Part shown: positions 17,906-25,492 of the stretch, piece after piece
Layout of the letters: every line of letters starts with the position of its first letter
Numbering within the stretch: position 1 is the stretch's first letter
Origin: Chloroflexota bacterium
Lineage (GTDB): Bacteria > Chloroflexota > Anaerolineae > JAAEKA01
Length of the DNA stretch: 42,445 nt
Direction of reading: 5' to 3'
NCBI GenBank assembly: GCA_029558955.1
Contig: JAKQCW010000308.1
Coordinates: 1 to 42,445, forward strand
Notes under the pieces: model-generated
What the model saw: only the letters and a program-made list of their open reading frames with translations
The model's database searches: none
What the model was told of the DNA's origin: nothing
Program-made: the position numbers and the translations under genes

Positions 17906-18541
17906 TTATCTCTTGCTGCCTTTGACGCCGCGGCGCACGGTGAGCAGCAGCAGCAGGATGACCGCGATGCCGATAACGGTGGCGATGATCTGCACGTTTT
18001 CCGGCTGGGCCAGGGTGGCGAACATCTGATCCATGGCGACGGAGGCCTGGGCTGGCTGGCGCTCCGCCGGCCGCACGATGGGCAGCGGCAGCAGCGCCAG
18101 CGGGTTGGAGCTGATCAGCGGCAGCACGCCGGCGCTCAGCACATAGCCGTAGACCAGACCCCAGATCAGGCCCCAGACCCCAGGTTTGCTCTTCATCGCC
18201 GCGGCCATGATCAGGCCAATGACCACCGCGCAGAAGATCACCAGCAGCAGCGCCATGTTTTGGTTCGCGTCCTTGAAGGGTTTGTCGATGTCGGCCAGAA
18301 TCGCCTTGGCCTCCTCCACGTCGCCGGAGGCCAGCGCGCCCAGGCCGCCTTTGAGGGTCAACATGACGCCCATGTACAGGCCGTTGAGCGTGGCGATCAA
18401 GGTCTCAGGCTTGACCTCCACCAGAATGACCGCCGCCGACAGGATCATCAGCGCGATGAAAGCCCATTTGGCGCCCTTGAGATAGCCCAGGACGCCGAAA
18501 ATGGCCATGGTGGTGGCGAGTAGAAGAACCGCTGCGAACAT
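17906..18541 (-). CDS. Polytopic membrane protein of unknown function in the dcw cluster
   Basis: 211 residues, not recognised with confidence. Membrane segments: MFAAVLLLATTMAIFGVLGYL, WAFIALMILSAAVILVEV, MALLLVIFCAVVIGLIMAAA, GLIWGLVYGYVLSAGVLPLI and a C-terminal IATVIGIAVILLLLLTV followed by the basic tail RRGVKGSKR. Charged loops include GDVEEAKAILADIDKPFKD. The GYLKGAKW and VYGYVLSAG patterns recall CvpA-like proteins and the gene after it, so the two may be distant paralogues or subunits. AAGGAG lies six bases before ATG 18541, and the gap to murG is 15 bp. Expression with murG and murC-murB points to envelope synthesis. Confidence 0.7.
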   Translation of the reverse strand: MFAAVLLLATTMAIFGVLGYLKGAKWAFIALMILSAAVILVEVKPETLIATLNGLYMGVMLTLKGGLGALASGDVEEAKAILADIDKPFKDANQNMALLLVIFCAVVIGLIMAAAMKSKPGVWGLIWGLVYGYVLSAGVLPLISSNPLALLPLPIVRPAERQPAQASVAMDQMFATLAQPENVQIIATVIGIAVILLLLLTVRRGVKGSKR

Positions 18542-18556
18542 GGTGCTCTCCTTGGC

Positions 18557-19885
18557 TCAGCCGTGCTGGGCCAGGCGGCGAAGTTCCTGCGCGATGGCGG
18601 CGGCTGCGCCTGGCTGCGCCAGCGCCTGCGCCGAGCGGCTCATGGCGGCCAGCTCATCGGGCGCCGCCAGCAGGCGCAGCACCGTCGGCGCCAACTGCGT
18701 CATCAACTGATCATTCGGCAGCTTGATGGCTGCACCGCGCCGGGCCAGCGCGTCGGCGTTGATCTCCTGATGCTGGCCGGAATGGGGCAGGGGCGCCAGG
18801 ATGCTGGGCAGCCCCAGGGCGGGAAATTCGCCCAGGGTGGAGGCCCCAGCCCGGGCTACCACCAGATCGGCCGCGGCCAACGCCAGCGCCATCTCATGGT
18901 GCAGGTAGGCGTAGGCATGATAGCGCGGGCGCAGCGGGTCGGGCAGGCTCTGCACCCGCGCCGCCACCGCCGGCCAGTCCAGCGTGCCGCTGATGTGAAG
19001 CACCTGGCAGTGCGGCAACAGGGCGGGCAGCGCGGCTGCCAGCGCCTGGTTGATGCTGCGCGCCCCGCGGCTGCCGCCGAAGACCAGCAGCGTCGGCAGC
19101 TCGTCCACCAGGCCCAACTGCTGCCGCGCCTGGCTGCGCTGGCCGGCCAAGGCCAGGATTTCCTGCCGCACCGGATAGCCGGTCACCACCGCCTTGTCGG
19201 GGAACCAGCGCGCCACCTCCGGCATGGTGACGCCCACGCGGCGGGCCATCCGGCTCATGTGCCGGATGGTCAGGCCCGGCTCCATGTCGGGCAGAAAGAT
19301 GAAGACCGGCACATGGGCCTGCCAGGCTGCCAACACCACCGGTCCGGCCACGAAGCCGCCGGTGACGAAGACCACATCCGGCCGAAATTCGACCATCAGC
19401 CGGCCGGCCTGGCGCGCGCCGCGTCCGGCCTTGAGCAGGTTGCCAGTCGCCACCCAGGGCGTCATGCCCCGCACCTGGCCGCTTTCGATGGCCCGGAAGG
19501 GGATGCCCGCGGCCCGGGCCAGCTCCTCTTCCACGCTGTCGGCGACGCCCACATAGAGCAGGCTGAGCGCGGCACTCTCAGCGGCGGCGAGGGATGCGCT
19601 GGCCATCGGCTGGGGCGCTGGCGCTGCGCCGGCTGGCGCCGGTCTTGCGGGCGATGGTGCGTTTGGCGCGGGTGACGCGCCGGCTGAGCTGGTCGACTCG
19701 GGGCGCGCTGGCCGATTTGACTGTGAAACCGTGGCTGCTGGCTGCGGCGGTTCGGCTGCCGGCCACGGCGCGGCTGGCGCTGCTGCGCCGGCCGGCAGCG
19801 GGGCGGGCCGGTCGAACGCTTCGAGCACGGCCAAAATGGGATAGACGTGTCCGCCAGTGCCGCCACCCGAGAGTAAGAGACGCAT
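18557..19885 (-). CDS. murG: MurG glycosyltransferase with Pro/Ala-rich insertion, overlapping ftsW
   Basis: 442 residues; usual length is about 360. MurG transfers GlcNAc to lipid I at the cytoplasmic membrane face to make lipid II. The N-terminus LLSGGGTGGHVYPILAVLEA and the C-terminal domain (LLVFGGSRGARSINQALA, ARAGASTLGEFPALGLPSIL, PLPHSGQHQEINA) are intact. Residues about 25-105, between the first helix and LSLLYVG, are an extra Pro/Ala/Ser-rich stretch. ATG 19885 has GGAG six bases upstream and encodes the conserved start, so the start is firm. The first 308 bp, covering the whole insertion, overlap the end of ftsW in another frame. Codon choice in the insertion favours the FtsW frame, so the MurG insertion looks overprinted. 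Confidence 0.93.
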   Translation of the reverse strand: MRLLLSGGGTGGHVYPILAVLEAFDRPAPLPAGAAAPAAPWPAAEPPQPAATVSQSNRPARPESTSSAGASPAPNAPSPARPAPAGAAPAPQPMASASLAAAESAALSLLYVGVADSVEEELARAAGIPFRAIESGQVRGMTPWVATGNLLKAGRGARQAGRLMVEFRPDVVFVTGGFVAGPVVLAAWQAHVPVFIFLPDMEPGLTIRHMSRMARRVGVTMPEVARWFPDKAVVTGYPVRQEILALAGQRSQARQQLGLVDELPTLLVFGGSRGARSINQALAAALPALLPHCQVLHISGTLDWPAVAARVQSLPDPLRPRYHAYAYLHHEMALALAAADLVVARAGASTLGEFPALGLPSILAPLPHSGQHQEINADALARRGAAIKLPNDQLMTQLAPTVLRLLAAPDELAAMSRSAQALAQPGAAAAIAQELRRLAQHG

Positions 19886-21212
19886 AGTCGGCTCCGGCGC
19901 CCTGCGGGACCGCGGTCAGCGCTGCTTGAGCGGCAGGCGCTTTCTGGCTGGACCCATGGCGCGAGATGCTCAACAGCACGCCGATGCCAGCCATGCAGGC
20001 CAGCAGCGACGAGCCGCCGTAGCTGATGAAGGGCAAGGTCAGGCCGCTGAAGGGCAGGACGCCCAGGTTGACGCCCATGTTCAGGACGGCCTGCATGGTG
20101 ATCCAGGCGGTGACGCCGATGCCCAGGATCTGGCCGAAGGGGTCGGTGCAGCGCAGGGCGATGCGCAGGCCGCGCAGGGCGAGGGCGCCGAAGAGCAAGA
20201 CCACGCCCAGCGCGCCCACAAAGCCCAGCTCGAAGCCGATCACCGCATAGATGCTGTCGGTGAAGGGCAGTTGCACCTGGCTTTCGCCGGTGCCCAGCCC
20301 GGCCCCGAAGAGCCCGCCGCGCGCCAGCGCCTGCATCACCGACTGCATCTGGTCGCTGCCCAGGGTGGGATCGCGCAGGAAGCTCATGTAGTCGTCGACG
20401 CGCTGCGAGGCATAGCTGAAGCGTGTGGCCACCAGCAAAAAGGTGAGCGCGGCGATGGCCAGGATGATGGTCAACTGTTTGCCGTCCGCGCCGGCCACGA
20501 AGAACATGATCAGGGCGGTGAAGACGATCAGGGCGGTGGTGTCGATGTCAGGCTGCAAGACGATCAACAGCGCCACCATGCCCAGCAACACGGCAAAGGG
20601 GGCCAGCCCGTCGGAGACATCCTTCAGGCGTGAGCCTTTGGAGCTCAGCCAATAGGCGATGTAGATGATGATGGTCAGCTTGGCGATCTCGCTGGGCTGC
20701 ACCGAGGTGCCGAACAGATGGCGGCGCGAGCCCAGGCTTTCGGCGCCGAAGATCAGCACCGCCAGCAACATCAACACCGTGCCGGCCATCATCAACAGCG
20801 ACAGGTTGCGCAGGTGCCGGTAGTCGAAGAAGGCCAGGCCGACCATGGTCAGGAGGCCCAGCACAACCCAGCGCAGTTGGCGCAACAGGTAGTAGGTGGG
20901 CTGGTCGAAGAAGCGGTTGGCCTGGGTGAAGCTGGCGCTGAACACCATCACCAGCCCCAGTCCCACCAGCGCGGCGGTGATCACCAGCAGCCAGATGTCG
21001 AACTGGCCGGGGGCGCGGCCCAGCCCCGCGCGCCAGCCCGCGCCGCGCTGGGTGCGTCGGACCGGCGTCGAACGGTTTTCCTCGGCCATGCCTGCGCCGC
21101 TCCGGCGCGCGTTGGTGCGACGCGGGCGCGCTGGGCTGGCAGATGGCCCTGCGAGCGTATCCGATGGTGTACGATTATCGGGGATCGTTGGGTGAGTTTT
21201 GGTCGTCGCCAT
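19578..21212 (-). CDS. ftsW: FtsW, septal peptidoglycan polymerase (SEDS family), with long basic tail
   Basis: 544 residues. SEDS glycosyltransferase that polymerises lipid II together with FtsI. A 70-residue cytoplasmic N-terminus is followed by about ten membrane helices. Key regions are GLGLVMVFSASF, LGTSVQPSEIAKL, the catalytic-Asp region VLQPDIDTTALIVF, ARGGLFGAGLGTGESQ and GLTLPFISYGGSSLLA. The usual QPDxG reads QPDID here. The normal end is near LLSISRHG; another ~125 residues follow, ending in an Arg/Ser-rich tail (RRVTRAKRTIARKTGASRR), with stop only at 19578 inside murG. ATG 21212 lies two bases after the murD stop. The tail has typical high-GC wobble positions, so it looks truly coding. 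Confidence 0.93.
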   Translation of the reverse strand: MATTKTHPTIPDNRTPSDTLAGPSASPARPRRTNARRSGAGMAEENRSTPVRRTQRGAGWRAGLGRAPGQFDIWLLVITAALVGLGLVMVFSASFTQANRFFDQPTYYLLRQLRWVVLGLLTMVGLAFFDYRHLRNLSLLMMAGTVLMLLAVLIFGAESLGSRRHLFGTSVQPSEIAKLTIIIYIAYWLSSKGSRLKDVSDGLAPFAVLLGMVALLIVLQPDIDTTALIVFTALIMFFVAGADGKQLTIILAIAALTFLLVATRFSYASQRVDDYMSFLRDPTLGSDQMQSVMQALARGGLFGAGLGTGESQVQLPFTDSIYAVIGFELGFVGALGVVLLFGALALRGLRIALRCTDPFGQILGIGVTAWITMQAVLNMGVNLGVLPFSGLTLPFISYGGSSLLACMAGIGVLLSISRHGSSQKAPAAQAALTAVPQGAGADYASLTLGWRHWRTRLSHFGRARSVRPARPAAGRRSSASRAVAGSRTAAASSHGFTVKSASAPRVDQLSRRVTRAKRTIARKTGASRRSASAPADGQRIPRRR

Positions 21213-21214
21213 GG

Positions 21215-22744
21215 TCAAAGCTCGTTCACAAGGGCGCGAAAATGCTCGCCGCGGGCCGCAAAATCCTTGTAGGCGTCGAAGCTGGTCCCGCCCGGCGAGA
21301 GCAGCACCACCTCGCCAGGTCGGGCGAGCTGGGCCGCCAAGGCCACGGCGGCCGGCAGATCGGCGCAGCGCAGCAGGGTGAGATCGTCGCCCGGCCCCGG
21401 CTGGTCAGCTATGGCCTGGGCGATCAGCTCGGCCGCCTCGCCGAAGAGGATCAGCACCCGCACCCGCTGGCGCGCCAGGCGGGCGAAATCTTGCCAGGGC
21501 AGCTTCTTGTCGCGGCCGCCGGCCAGCAGCACGATCGGTTCATCGAAGCTGAGCAGGGCGGCCGCGGCCCGCTCCGGCGCGGTCGCGATGCTGTCGTTGT
21601 ACCAGCGCACGCCGCTGCGCTGGCGCACCAGCTCCAGGCGGTGTTCGACGCCGGTGAAGGCGGCGGCTACCGCGGCCATGGCGGCTGGCTGGACGCCCGC
21701 GGCCGCGCCGATGGCGCAGGCCGCGGCCAGGTTGAGCAGGTTGTGGCGACCGCGCAGTTGAACGGCCTGGGCCGGCAGCACCCGCTGCTCCCGGCCATCC
21801 AGGTGCAGCGTCAGCCAGCCGTCGCCGGTCAGCCAACAGCCGTCGCCCACCGGTTCGCTCAGGCCAAAGCCCAGCCGGCGGTCGGCCAGGGGAAAGCTGA
21901 GCGCCTCCTGGCCGCTCCCTGCGGCCACTTCCACCCGTCCGCTGCGCAGCCACCCGCCGGCGACGGCATCGTCCGCGCCCAGCACGGCGGTCCCCTCGGC
22001 GCGCCCCTCAGCGGTCATCTGCTGCCAGCGCAGGATGTTGGCCTTGGCCGCGGCGTAGTGGGACATGGAAGGGTGACGGTCCAGGTGGTTGGGCGTCACA
22101 TTGAGCACCGCCGCCACCGCCGGGCTGGCCGTCGGGCCATAGCTGGCGCCGTCGAAGAGCTCCAGTTGGAAGCTGGAGAGCTCCAGCACCAGCCAATCGC
22201 CGGGCTGCACCTGCTCCAGTTGGTCGATCAGCGGCGTGCCGATGTTGCCGCCGACCCAGATCTGGGCCCATGGCGCGTCGGGGGGCGCGCCGTGGGCGCC
22301 GCTTGCCGCGCCGTTCGGTTGGCCCTGTTCGTTCTGCGCGCGCAGCATCTGTCCCACCAGCGTGGTGGTGGTGGTCTTGCCGCTGGAGCCGGTGATGCCG
22401 ATGGCCGGCGCCGGGCTGCGCTGCAGCGTGAGCAGCGCATCGTTGCTCAAAGGGATACCCTGCCGGCGTGCCGCCGCCACGAGGGGGATCTGGGGCGGCA
22501 CGCCGCCGCTGAGGCAGAGCAAGTCACAGTTTAGAAGAAGTTCGGGCGGATGACCGCCAAGAACCAGGCGAACCGGCTGACCCGCCAGCTCTGTCAGCGG
22601 TGCAGATAGCTGGTCAGCCGGAGCGACGTCGCTGATGGTGACCTGGGCGCCCTCGCGCAGGAAAAAGCGCGCCAGGGCTGTCCCTTGACGGGCCAGTCCC
22701 AGGATCACGATGCGCTTTCCGGCGAAAGAGGTTGTGGTCATCAT
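21215..22744 (-). CDS. murD: MurD, UDP-MurNAc-L-Ala--D-Glu ligase
   Basis: 509 residues, slightly long for MurD (about 450). It adds D-glutamate to UDP-MurNAc-L-Ala. Visible: N-terminal Rossmann-like IVILGLARQGTALARFFL, P-loop GITGSSGKTTTTTLVG, GGNIGTPLID, LSSFQLE, NVTPNHLDRHPSMSHYAAAKANIL, NLLNLAAACAIG, EHRLE...VRWYNDSIAT and LLAGGRDKKLPW. A low-complexity insert of about 20 residues (NEQGQPNGAASGAHGAPPDA) sits between the P-loop helix and the GGNIG strand. ATG 22744 is chosen over a TTG at 22753. The ribosome binding site is weak (AGG). It is 68 bp after mraY and 2 bp before ftsW. Confidence 0.96.
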   Translation of the reverse strand: MMTTTSFAGKRIVILGLARQGTALARFFLREGAQVTISDVAPADQLSAPLTELAGQPVRLVLGGHPPELLLNCDLLCLSGGVPPQIPLVAAARRQGIPLSNDALLTLQRSPAPAIGITGSSGKTTTTTLVGQMLRAQNEQGQPNGAASGAHGAPPDAPWAQIWVGGNIGTPLIDQLEQVQPGDWLVLELSSFQLELFDGASYGPTASPAVAAVLNVTPNHLDRHPSMSHYAAAKANILRWQQMTAEGRAEGTAVLGADDAVAGGWLRSGRVEVAAGSGQEALSFPLADRRLGFGLSEPVGDGCWLTGDGWLTLHLDGREQRVLPAQAVQLRGRHNLLNLAAACAIGAAAGVQPAAMAAVAAAFTGVEHRLELVRQRSGVRWYNDSIATAPERAAAALLSFDEPIVLLAGGRDKKLPWQDFARLARQRVRVLILFGEAAELIAQAIADQPGPGDDLTLLRCADLPAAVALAAQLARPGEVVLLSPGGTSFDAYKDFAARGEHFRALVNEL

Positions 22745-22812
22745 GTCTGCCAACCTGTTGGTTGGGGTCGTTGCGTGAGATGAAAGGCGTCAGGCGTTGA
22801 ACCTGCTGCCGG

Positions 22813-23817
22813 CTAGATCAGCGCCAGCGCGACGCCGAGCATGCCGGCCAGGATGCCGCAGAGGAAGAAGCGCTGCATGACCTGGGTCTCGCTCCAGCCT
22901 TTGAGCTCGAAGTGATAGTGCAGCGGCGCCATCTTGAAGATGCGGCGTCCCTGGCCGTAGCGGCGCCGGGTGTACTTGAACCAACCGATCTGCATCACCA
23001 CCGAGAGGGCTTCGGCCACGAACATCGCGCCGACGATGGGCAGCAGCAGCCACTGGCCGGTCATCAAGGCCACGACGCCCAGCGTGGCGCCGATGGCCAG
23101 CGAGCCGACATCGCCCATGATCAGGTTGGCCGGGTGGACATTGAACCAGAGGAAGGCCAACAGCGCGCCAACCATGGTGAAACAGAAGGCGACCAGCCAA
23201 ACCTGGCCTTGCAGATAGGCGATGACGCCGTAGCAGGCGAAGGCCACGGCCGCCAGCGAGCCGGCCAGCCCATCCAGGCCATCGGTGAAGTTGACGGCGT
23301 TGGACATAGCCACGATGATGAAGGTGGCGATGGGGATCCACAGCAGGCCGATGTCGATGCGTTCGACGACGCCGGGGATCGCCACGCTGCGCAGCTCGGT
23401 GGGGCTGAAATAGAGGATCAGGGCGATCACCAGGGCGAAAATCACCTGCCAGAGGGCCTTGGTGCGGGCCATAATCCCTTCGCCGAAGACCCGCTTGCTG
23501 CGAATGCCTTCCAGGTCGTCGATCAGGCCCAGGAGACCGAAGGCCACCAGGGTACCCATGGGGATCAACACCGATTGGCCGATGATGTTGAGGCCCAGCA
23601 GGTTGGCGATGTTCAGCAGGCTGGTGATGATCACCACCGGAATGATGACCATCAGGCCGCCCATGGTGGGGGTGCCCATCTTCAACTGATGGGAACCCGG
23701 CTCCTCGACGCGAATCTTCTTGCCCATCTCGTTGCGGATCAGCCACCTGATCAGCGGCGGGCCCCAGATCACGGCCAGGAAGAAGGTGATGGCGCCCAGG
23801 GTCAGCGAATAGGCCAT
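22813..23817 (-). CDS. mraY: MraY, phospho-MurNAc-pentapeptide transferase
   Basis: 334 residues, about ten membrane helices. It moves phospho-MurNAc-pentapeptide onto undecaprenyl phosphate to give lipid I. Catalytic landmarks: LLGLIDDLEGIRSKR (Asp pair), the MSNAVNFTDGLDGLAGSL block, the NLIMGDVGSLAIGATLG loop and the histidine motif MAPLHYHFELKG. The early HQLKMGTPTMGGLM motif is also typical. ATG 23817 has GAGGTG nine bases upstream. It follows murF after a 124-bp gap in which I see no gene or clear signal. Confidence 0.97.
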   Translation of the reverse strand: MAYSLTLGAITFFLAVIWGPPLIRWLIRNEMGKKIRVEEPGSHQLKMGTPTMGGLMVIIPVVIITSLLNIANLLGLNIIGQSVLIPMGTLVAFGLLGLIDDLEGIRSKRVFGEGIMARTKALWQVIFALVIALILYFSPTELRSVAIPGVVERIDIGLLWIPIATFIIVAMSNAVNFTDGLDGLAGSLAAVAFACYGVIAYLQGQVWLVAFCFTMVGALLAFLWFNVHPANLIMGDVGSLAIGATLGVVALMTGQWLLLPIVGAMFVAEALSVVMQIGWFKYTRRRYGQGRRIFKMAPLHYHFELKGWSETQVMQRFFLCGILAGMLGVALALI

Positions 23818-23941
23818 GATCGGCTACACCTCTTCGGGAATGATGCCGGATGAGCGATGAGGGCTGCGGCGGGGGAGCTGATCCCCGGCTGGCGTTTCCT
23901 TCGGCGCGGCGTGCGGTCGTTCATCGGCCCGCTGTCAGCGT

Positions 23942-25492
23942 TCATCGTTGCTGCTCCGTCAACGCCGTGGCGACGTCGTCCATGTGCACGGCGCGTGAGC
24001 CTTTGACCAGCACCACGTCGCCCGGCCCCAGAATCGAATGCAGCTCGGCCACCGCGGTCTGGGCATCGTTCAGGGCCAGCACCCGGCTGGCCGGCAGGCC
24101 GGCGGCCAGCGCTTCCTCGGCGATCAACTGCGCCCGCTGGCCGACGGTGACCAGCAGGTCCACCACATCGGCGGCGCGCACGCCGACCTTGCGGTGCCCT
24201 TCTTCCTCGTAGCTGCCCAGCTCCAGCATGTCGCCCAGCACGGCGATGCGCCGGCCGTTCTGCGCCGGCAGGTCGGCCAGCAGGTTGAGGGCCGCCAAGG
24301 TCGAGGCCGGACTGGCGTTGTAGGTGTCATCCAGCAGGGTGGCGCCGTTCAGCCCGCGCGCCGCGATCAGGCGCAGTTGCACGTCGATCTGCTGCATGCC
24401 GCGCACGATCTCTTCCCAGCTCAGCCCTTCCACCAGGCCGACGGCGGCGGCGCGCAGGGCGGTGTGAACGCTGTGGCGGCCCAGCAGCGGCGCGCGCACG
24501 TGCAACACGTCGCCCTGGTAGTGGAAGCGGAAGCGGATGCCATCCAGCCCTTCGCTCTCGATCTCGTCGGCCCACAGGTACGCATCGCTGTCGATCCGGC
24601 TGCCGGTCCGACCGGCGGGGTTCAGCCCATACCAGAAAACCTGAGCCTGGGTCTGGCTGGCCATGCCGGCCACCAGCGGGTCATCGGCGTTGAGCACCGC
24701 CACACCACCGGCCGGCAGGGCCTGAACCAGCTCCGTCTTGGCCTGCACGATGCGCTCCATGCTGCCCAGCCGCTCCAGATGCACCGGCCCGACATTGGTC
24801 ACCACCCCCACGTGCGGCCGGGCGATCTGGCAGAGCTGGGCGATCTCGCCCACGTCGTACATGCCCATCTCCAGCACCAGCATCTGGTGCTGTTCATCCA
24901 GCGCCAACACGGTCAGGGGCAGGCCGATCTCGTTGTTCTGGTTGCCGGGGTTCTTCAGCGTCACAAAGCGCTGGCCCAGCACCGCGGCGGCGATCTCTTT
25001 GGTGGTGGTCTTGCCGACGCTGCCGGTGATGCCCACGACGCGCGGGCTGAAACGCAGGCGCCAGACGAGTGCGATCTGGTGCAGCGCCAGCAGCGGATCA
25101 TCGACCCAGAGGCAGATCGGCTGGCGGGCCTTCAGCGCGGCCTCGATGGCCGGGGCGGCGGCCAGGGGCGCCGCTCGATCGGCTGTGGGGCGGGCGTCGA
25201 TCAACACCCCGGGGGCCTCCACCGGCCGGCCGACCAGCGCCATCTGCGCGCCGCGGCTGAAGGCGTGGGCCACATGGCTGTGACCGTCGGTGCGCTCGCC
25301 GGGCAACGCGACGAAAAGGCTGCCCGGCCCCGCCTGGCGGCTGTCGATGGCCACGCTGGTCAGCAGGGCATGGCCGGCCCGGTCGCCGCCGGGCTCACTC
25401 TCCGGCCGGGCCAGACTCGCCATGGGCGATTCTTGGTCATTCGGGGCTGCGCCGCCAACGGCGCGCCAGATGTCTTGTGCGGTGAGCTTCAT
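23942..25492 (-). CDS. murF: MurF, UDP-MurNAc-tripeptide--D-Ala-D-Ala ligase
   Basis: 516 residues. It adds the D-Ala-D-Ala made by Ddl to the muropeptide. P-loop GITGSVGKTTTKEIAAAVL, NEIGLPLTVLALD, EMGMYDVGEIAQL, NVGPVHLERLGSMERI, LLDDTYNASPASTLAALNLL and AVLGDMLELG are in the expected order, with VLVKGSRAVHMD near the end. ATG 25492 overlaps the ftsI stop as ATGA, so translation is coupled. The usual murE gene between ftsI and murF is absent; MurF directly follows FtsI. Confidence 0.97.
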   Translation of the reverse strand: MKLTAQDIWRAVGGAAPNDQESPMASLARPESEPGGDRAGHALLTSVAIDSRQAGPGSLFVALPGERTDGHSHVAHAFSRGAQMALVGRPVEAPGVLIDARPTADRAAPLAAAPAIEAALKARQPICLWVDDPLLALHQIALVWRLRFSPRVVGITGSVGKTTTKEIAAAVLGQRFVTLKNPGNQNNEIGLPLTVLALDEQHQMLVLEMGMYDVGEIAQLCQIARPHVGVVTNVGPVHLERLGSMERIVQAKTELVQALPAGGVAVLNADDPLVAGMASQTQAQVFWYGLNPAGRTGSRIDSDAYLWADEIESEGLDGIRFRFHYQGDVLHVRAPLLGRHSVHTALRAAAVGLVEGLSWEEIVRGMQQIDVQLRLIAARGLNGATLLDDTYNASPASTLAALNLLADLPAQNGRRIAVLGDMLELGSYEEEGHRKVGVRAADVVDLLVTVGQRAQLIAEEALAAGLPASRVLALNDAQTAVAELHSILGPGDVVLVKGSRAVHMDDVATALTEQQR

